DNA from: Rhodocyclaceae bacterium UBA5602
GTDB taxonomy: Bacteria > Pseudomonadota > Gammaproteobacteria > Burkholderiales > Rhodocyclaceae
Direction: 5' to 3'
Length of the DNA: 17,381 nt
Assembly (NCBI GenBank): GCA_002424865.1
Contig: DILC01000063.1
Location: forward strand, 1,506 to 18,886
Part shown: positions 14,327 through 17,381 of the stretch, piece by piece
How the letters are laid out: every line of letters starts with the position of its first letter
Numbering within the stretch: position 1 is the first letter of the stretch
Made by a program: the position numbers and the translations under genes
Notes under the pieces: model-generated
Seen by the model: the letters and a program-made list of their open reading frames with translations, nothing else
What the model was told of the DNA's origin: nothing
The model's database searches: none

Positions 14327-15160
14327 CTAGGATTTAGGCGCCTCAAGGAAAAAATCGCTTACCAGCCTGACAAAACGCTGCGCATGCTCAATCTGGGTCC
14401 AGTGGCCACACTGGCCAAATACATGCAGCTGGGATTTTGCCAACAACTCGAACAACTTGAGCGAAGCGGATAAGGGGATGACCCTGTCCTCACGGCCATG
14501 AATAATCAGGGTGTCATGCGGCAAAGCACGCAAGGCTTCTTCAGGACTTGCCAAGGCATCGACCCAGCGCTGACGCGGTGCCGGGAACATGCTGGCAAAT
14601 GACTCCTGATAACCCGGGCGGATACTGGCCTCATAACGCAGCTTGGCCAACTCATCACTCACGAGGTTCCTGTCATAGGCGAAGATATCCATGATCTTGC
14701 GCATATTTTCAAATGACGGTGTATAGCCCCAGACATCATCCAGCCCCTGGGTTAGCTTGAAGGGCGTACCGGCAGCGCCCATCAGCACCATGCGATTAAC
14801 GCGTTCGGGCGCACGAATGGCCAGTGCCAGGGCCAAACCACCACCGAATGAATTACCCACGATATGGGCACGCTCGATCTTCAAGGCATCCAGCAAGCCC
14901 AAGGCATGGCTCACCCAGTTATCCATCGAATACTGTGCGCCCTCAGGGCGTTCGGTGTAGCCAAACCCGGCCATATCAGGGGCAATCACACGGAAATTCT
15001 GCGCCAACACCGGCATGCTCAACCGCCAATTGGCAAATGCCGTAACACCCGGACCCGAGCCGTGAATCATCAAGACAGGATCACCATTGCCCGAGTCGTG
15101 ATAGTTAGTCGCCAGGCCATTCGCGACAATTGACAAGCCGATTTCTGGATTACTGCTCAC
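14327..15160 (-). CDS. dmpD: 2-Hydroxymuconic semialdehyde hydrolase (meta-cleavage product hydrolase)
   Basis: 277 residues, alpha/beta hydrolase closely resembling DmpD/XylF along its whole length. The oxyanion segment is HGSGPGVTAFANW (33-45); the catalytic triad is Ser104 in GNSFGGG, Asp225 in GREDRVIP and His253 in CGHWTQIE; SIRPGYQESFASMFPAPRQRW (179-199) is also a family stretch. The enzyme cleaves the yellow ring-fission product of catechol or methylcatechol to 2-hydroxypenta-2,4-dienoate plus formate or acetate. The start is GTG at 15160, with AAGGAG five bases upstream. No extradiol dioxygenase or other meta-pathway gene is in the window, so it is separated from its usual partners or they lie elsewhere. 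It is the first gene of the minus-strand block and is divergent from msbA. Confidence 0.92.
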   Translation of the reverse strand: MSSNPEIGLSIVANGLATNYHDSGNGDPVLMIHGSGPGVTAFANWRLSMPVLAQNFRVIAPDMAGFGYTERPEGAQYSMDNWVSHALGLLDALKIERAHIVGNSFGGGLALALAIRAPERVNRMVLMGAAGTPFKLTQGLDDVWGYTPSFENMRKIMDIFAYDRNLVSDELAKLRYEASIRPGYQESFASMFPAPRQRWVDALASPEEALRALPHDTLIIHGREDRVIPLSASLKLFELLAKSQLHVFGQCGHWTQIEHAQRFVRLVSDFFLEAPKS

Positions 15161-15517
15161 TACATCTCCTTTGCATAGTTAATGACTAGAAGTTCAGTCA
15201 ATTTGTTTGCCTCATTTTGTCACAAAAATCGCCGCAAAAAACCAACCCCACCGCTTTTTTTAAAGCCAGCACCTGGGATTCTCCCGCGCTACAGGCAGGC
15301 TTGCCAAACCGGCACAAGCCAAATGGCGAAATCATCGCCACAGGCGCCAACCCATATAATGCCCAAGGTTATAACTGTCGTTACCCCTGTTCCAATCGAA
15401 GCGATGGCGCCTGGCGTCAATTCAATTTCAATACTCAAACCTTCGCCCATTCCCATCAAGGTTGGGTATTCAGAATCCCTATGATCCCGGCCATTTATTA
15501 CTCCGCTGTTGTCCCCC
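15161..15517. other. Divergent intergenic region between dmpD and msbA
   Basis: This 357-base stretch separates the two divergent genes and should hold promoters for both. It contains the dmpD ribosome site (15166-15171), a short perfect inverted repeat (15183-15200), and a TATAAT at 15355-15360 with no acceptable -35 box. A 9-bp inverted pair CAGGCGCCA (15341-15349) and TGGCGCCTG (15407-15415) is also present. Several overlapping reading frames are open on both strands, but none has a ribosome site or a family match, so I call no gene here. Confidence 0.6.
15183..15200. promoter_or_regulatory. Possible operator: inverted repeat upstream of dmpD
   Basis: TGACT (15183-15187) and AGTCA (15196-15200) form a perfect inverted repeat around eight bases, 23 bases upstream of the dmpD start. 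The 18-bp span suits a dimeric repressor such as a TetR- or MarR-type protein. On the minus strand it includes TTGACT, a -35-like hexamer, but a -10 at normal distance would put the start inside the ribosome site, so that hexamer may be chance. Confidence 0.3.
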
Positions 15518-17305
15518 ATGAAATCCAGCGCTGACATTACTTATTCCTCAACACCACAAGCCAGCCGCCAGCTTTATCTGCGCCTGCTGCGCTATGTGCG
15601 CCCCTACTGGCGTGTCTTCATCCTGGCGATCGTCTTCATGGCGATTACCGCTTCAACTGAGCCACTCTTCCCTGCTTTGATGAAGCCTTTGCTGGATAGC
15701 GGCTTTAGCGGCCATGCCAGCGGCATTTACAGCTCATGGATTTTGCCGCTCATCATTGTCGGGGTGTTTTTAGTTCGCGGGCTGTTTGGCTTTTTCGCTG
15801 ACTACGCTTTGGCCTGGGTGGCCAACAAAGTCGTGCTGGATTTACGCAATGACATGTTCAAACGCCTGGTTCAGCTCCCCACGACATTTTTTGACAACCA
15901 GTCCTCCGGCTCCGTAATGTCGCGAATTGCCTACGATGTGACAGGCGTCACTGGCGCGGCAACGGGTGTCATCACGGTGTTCATTAAAGATACTTTCGCG
16001 GTCGTTGGCCTTCTGGCGTGGATGTTTTATCTTAACTGGAAGCTGAGTTTAATTGCGCTGATCATGGTGCCGGGCATCGCCTTGGCGGTGGTGGGCTTCA
16101 GCAAGCGCCTGCGTGCCACCAGCCGCGGTGTCCAGCATGCCATGGGTGAAATCATGCATGTGCTGGAAGAAAGCATCGAAGCGCATAAAGTGGTCAAAAT
16201 CTTTGGTGGCCAAGCCTACGAAAGCAAACGCTTTGCCCATGCCAGCGGCATGCAACGCAGCCAAACCATGCGCCAAACGATTGCCGCAGCGGCACTTGGC
16301 CCGATCGTGCAAATCTTTGCCGCTATTGCGCTGGCAACGATCATCACTGTTGCCATACAACAGTCCAATGCAGGCGATAAAACCACCGTCGGCAGTTTTG
16401 TCTCCTTCATCACGGCCATGCTGATGTTGCTGGCCCCGCTCAAACGGCTCACTGACATCAATGCGCCCTTACAGCGCGGGCTCGCTGCGGCCGAAAGCGT
16501 TTTCAGCATGATAGACGCCGTGCCTGAAGACGATTTCGGCACCACAACCCTGGGCCGTGCCAACGGCAATGTGGCCTTCCGCGGCGTGCACCTGCGCTAT
16601 CCTGGCGCCTCACGCGAAGCGCTGGCCGGGATCAACCTTACCCTTCCCGCAGGTAAAACCATCGCTTTGGTTGGCGCATCAGGCAGCGGAAAAACATCCC
16701 TGGCAAACTTGCTGCCACGCTTTTACCACCCTACGGCGGGCGAGATCCTGATTGATGGCCACGCAATAGAAAGCCTCACGCTCTCCTCCTTGCGTGCCAA
16801 CATTGCGCTCGTATCGCAAGATGTCGTGCTCTTTAACGACACGGTTGCCGCTAACATCGCCTATGGTTTGGAAAACGTCACACAAACTGAACTGATCGAG
16901 GCAGCCAAGGCTGCGCACGCATTGGAATTCATTGAGAATATGCCGGACGGTTTTAACACCATGGTTGGCGAAAATGGCGTCAAACTCTCAGGCGGCCAGC
17001 GCCAGCGCCTGGCCATTGCGCGCGCCCTGCTCAAAAATGCCCCCATTCTGGTGCTCGATGAAGCGACTTCAGCGCTGGATACCGAATCCGAGCGGCATGT
17101 GCAAGCGGCCTTGGACAGCCTGATAAAAAACCGTACCACGCTGGTCGTCGCGCATCGTTTATCGACCATCGAACATGCGGACCGCATTATCGTCCTGGAA
17201 GCCGGACGCATCATTGAGGAAGGCTGTCACGCAGAATTGCTGGCGCTTGGCGGCGCCTATGCAAACTTTTATCACATGCAGCGCGCCACTGAAACGCAAG
17301 CATAA
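15518..17305 (+). CDS. msbA: Lipid A export permease/ATP-binding protein MsbA (ABC transporter)
   Basis: 595 residues from the ATG at 15518. The first 330 residues form a six-helix ABC exporter membrane domain with MsbA-like segments (PLFPALMKPLLDSGF; DNQSSGSVMSRIAYD; ILGGQ-type KIFGGQ; LKRLTDINAPLQRGLAA). The nucleotide-binding domain follows: Walker A GASGSGKT at about 386-393, signature LSGGQ at about 490, Walker B ILVLDEATSALD at about 510, and the H-loop histidine in VAHRLSTI. It works as a homodimer in the inner membrane, flipping lipid A-core. No ribosome site is visible before the ATG; a TTG at 15509 is the only other start before an in-frame stop at 15482. It is a housekeeping gene on the opposite strand and marks the border of the catabolic block. 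Confidence 0.92.
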   Translation: MKSSADITYSSTPQASRQLYLRLLRYVRPYWRVFILAIVFMAITASTEPLFPALMKPLLDSGFSGHASGIYSSWILPLIIVGVFLVRGLFGFFADYALAWVANKVVLDLRNDMFKRLVQLPTTFFDNQSSGSVMSRIAYDVTGVTGAATGVITVFIKDTFAVVGLLAWMFYLNWKLSLIALIMVPGIALAVVGFSKRLRATSRGVQHAMGEIMHVLEESIEAHKVVKIFGGQAYESKRFAHASGMQRSQTMRQTIAAAALGPIVQIFAAIALATIITVAIQQSNAGDKTTVGSFVSFITAMLMLLAPLKRLTDINAPLQRGLAAAESVFSMIDAVPEDDFGTTTLGRANGNVAFRGVHLRYPGASREALAGINLTLPAGKTIALVGASGSGKTSLANLLPRFYHPTAGEILIDGHAIESLTLSSLRANIALVSQDVVLFNDTVAANIAYGLENVTQTELIEAAKAAHALEFIENMPDGFNTMVGENGVKLSGGQRQRLAIARALLKNAPILVLDEATSALDTESERHVQAALDSLIKNRTTLVVAHRLSTIEHADRIIVLEAGRIIEEGCHAELLALGGAYANFYHMQRATETQA

Positions 17306-17326
17306 GCCAAGCATGTGCGGTTTGGC
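17306..17326 (+). terminator. Possible weak hairpin after msbA
   Basis: Directly after the msbA stop, GCCAAGC (17306-17312) can pair with GTTTGGC (17320-17326), including one G-U pair, around a 7-base loop. No T-run follows (GTGAAAAAAC), so it is not a normal intrinsic terminator. It may be a chance hairpin. Confidence 0.2.
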
Positions 17327-17381
17327 GTGAAAAAACAGAAACGGAGCCCCGTGTGATATCGGGCGCAGCGAGCCGATTGGA

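Noticed and set aside
15355..15360. Perfect TATAAT upstream of msbA
   Set aside because: No -35-like hexamer at 15-18 bases and no extended -10; 158 bases from the start codon. Not called as a promoter.
15182..15484. Plus-strand open frame of 100 codons before msbA
   Set aside because: No ribosome site, composition unlike neighbouring proteins, no family match, and other frames are equally open in the same stretch.
15289..15537. Minus-strand open frame of 82 codons with a hydrophobic segment
   Set aside because: It overlaps the msbA start, has no convincing ribosome site and no recognisable domain; the hydrophobic run is not enough to call a gene.

Overview
The window looks like chromosome of a moderately GC-rich betaproteobacterium (Burkholderiales/Rhodocyclales type). 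That placement rests on protein character only: a betaproteobacterial-style MsbA, a citryl-CoA lyase-like protein and single-chain indolepyruvate oxidoreductase subunits. No rRNA, tRNA, insertion sequence or CRISPR array was found. The genes are tightly packed, and thirteen of the fourteen lie on the minus strand as one block for breakdown of aromatic compounds. The fourteenth, msbA, is divergent at the right edge.

In the direction of transcription (right to left) the block starts with a DmpD-type meta-cleavage hydrolase (15160-14327). After a 246-base gap with a weak candidate promoter come a Tat-signal protein of unknown function (14080-13460), a vanillyl-alcohol-oxidase/4-cresol-dehydrogenase flavoprotein (13460-11886), its cytochrome c (11889-11476) and an aromatic aldehyde dehydrogenase (11459-10011). 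Next are the C and D subunits of a UbiD-type hydroxyarylic acid decarboxylase (10021-8537 and 8540-8304), a second, strongly altered flavoprotein of the same family (8286-6901) and a UbiX-like flavin prenyltransferase (6904-6275). Stop and start codons overlap or nearly touch through this stretch. Then come two crotonase-fold proteins (6209-5409, 5393-4605), a two-gene indolepyruvate:ferredoxin oxidoreductase-like enzyme (4433-2268, 2266-662) and, after a 256-base gap with its own promoter and a perfect 13-bp inverted repeat, the first 135 codons of a citryl-CoA lyase-like gene cut by the window edge.

The simplest reading of the middle block is a side-chain funnel. A 4-alkylphenol (p-cresol, creosol or a eugenol-like compound) is hydroxylated by the flavocytochrome, oxidised to the aromatic acid by the aldehyde dehydrogenase, and decarboxylated non-oxidatively to phenol or guaiacol. 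After conversion to a catechol and extradiol cleavage by enzymes not in this window, DmpD would release a 2-oxo acid. The 2-oxoacid oxidoreductase and the crotonases, whose active sites are not those of ordinary hydratases, may form a CoA-dependent branch. Their substrate is not known from sequence. I propose, as speculation, 2-oxopent-4-enoate to vinylacetyl-CoA to crotonyl-CoA.

The most unusual points are a flavoprotein with a VAO-type His for flavin attachment but a cytochrome partner; a second VAO-family protein that has lost the usual phenol-binding tyrosines and sits between decarboxylase subunit genes; a CxxDxxC iron-sulfur motif in the IorA-like protein; and a Tat-exported unknown translationally coupled to a flavoprotein that has no signal peptide.
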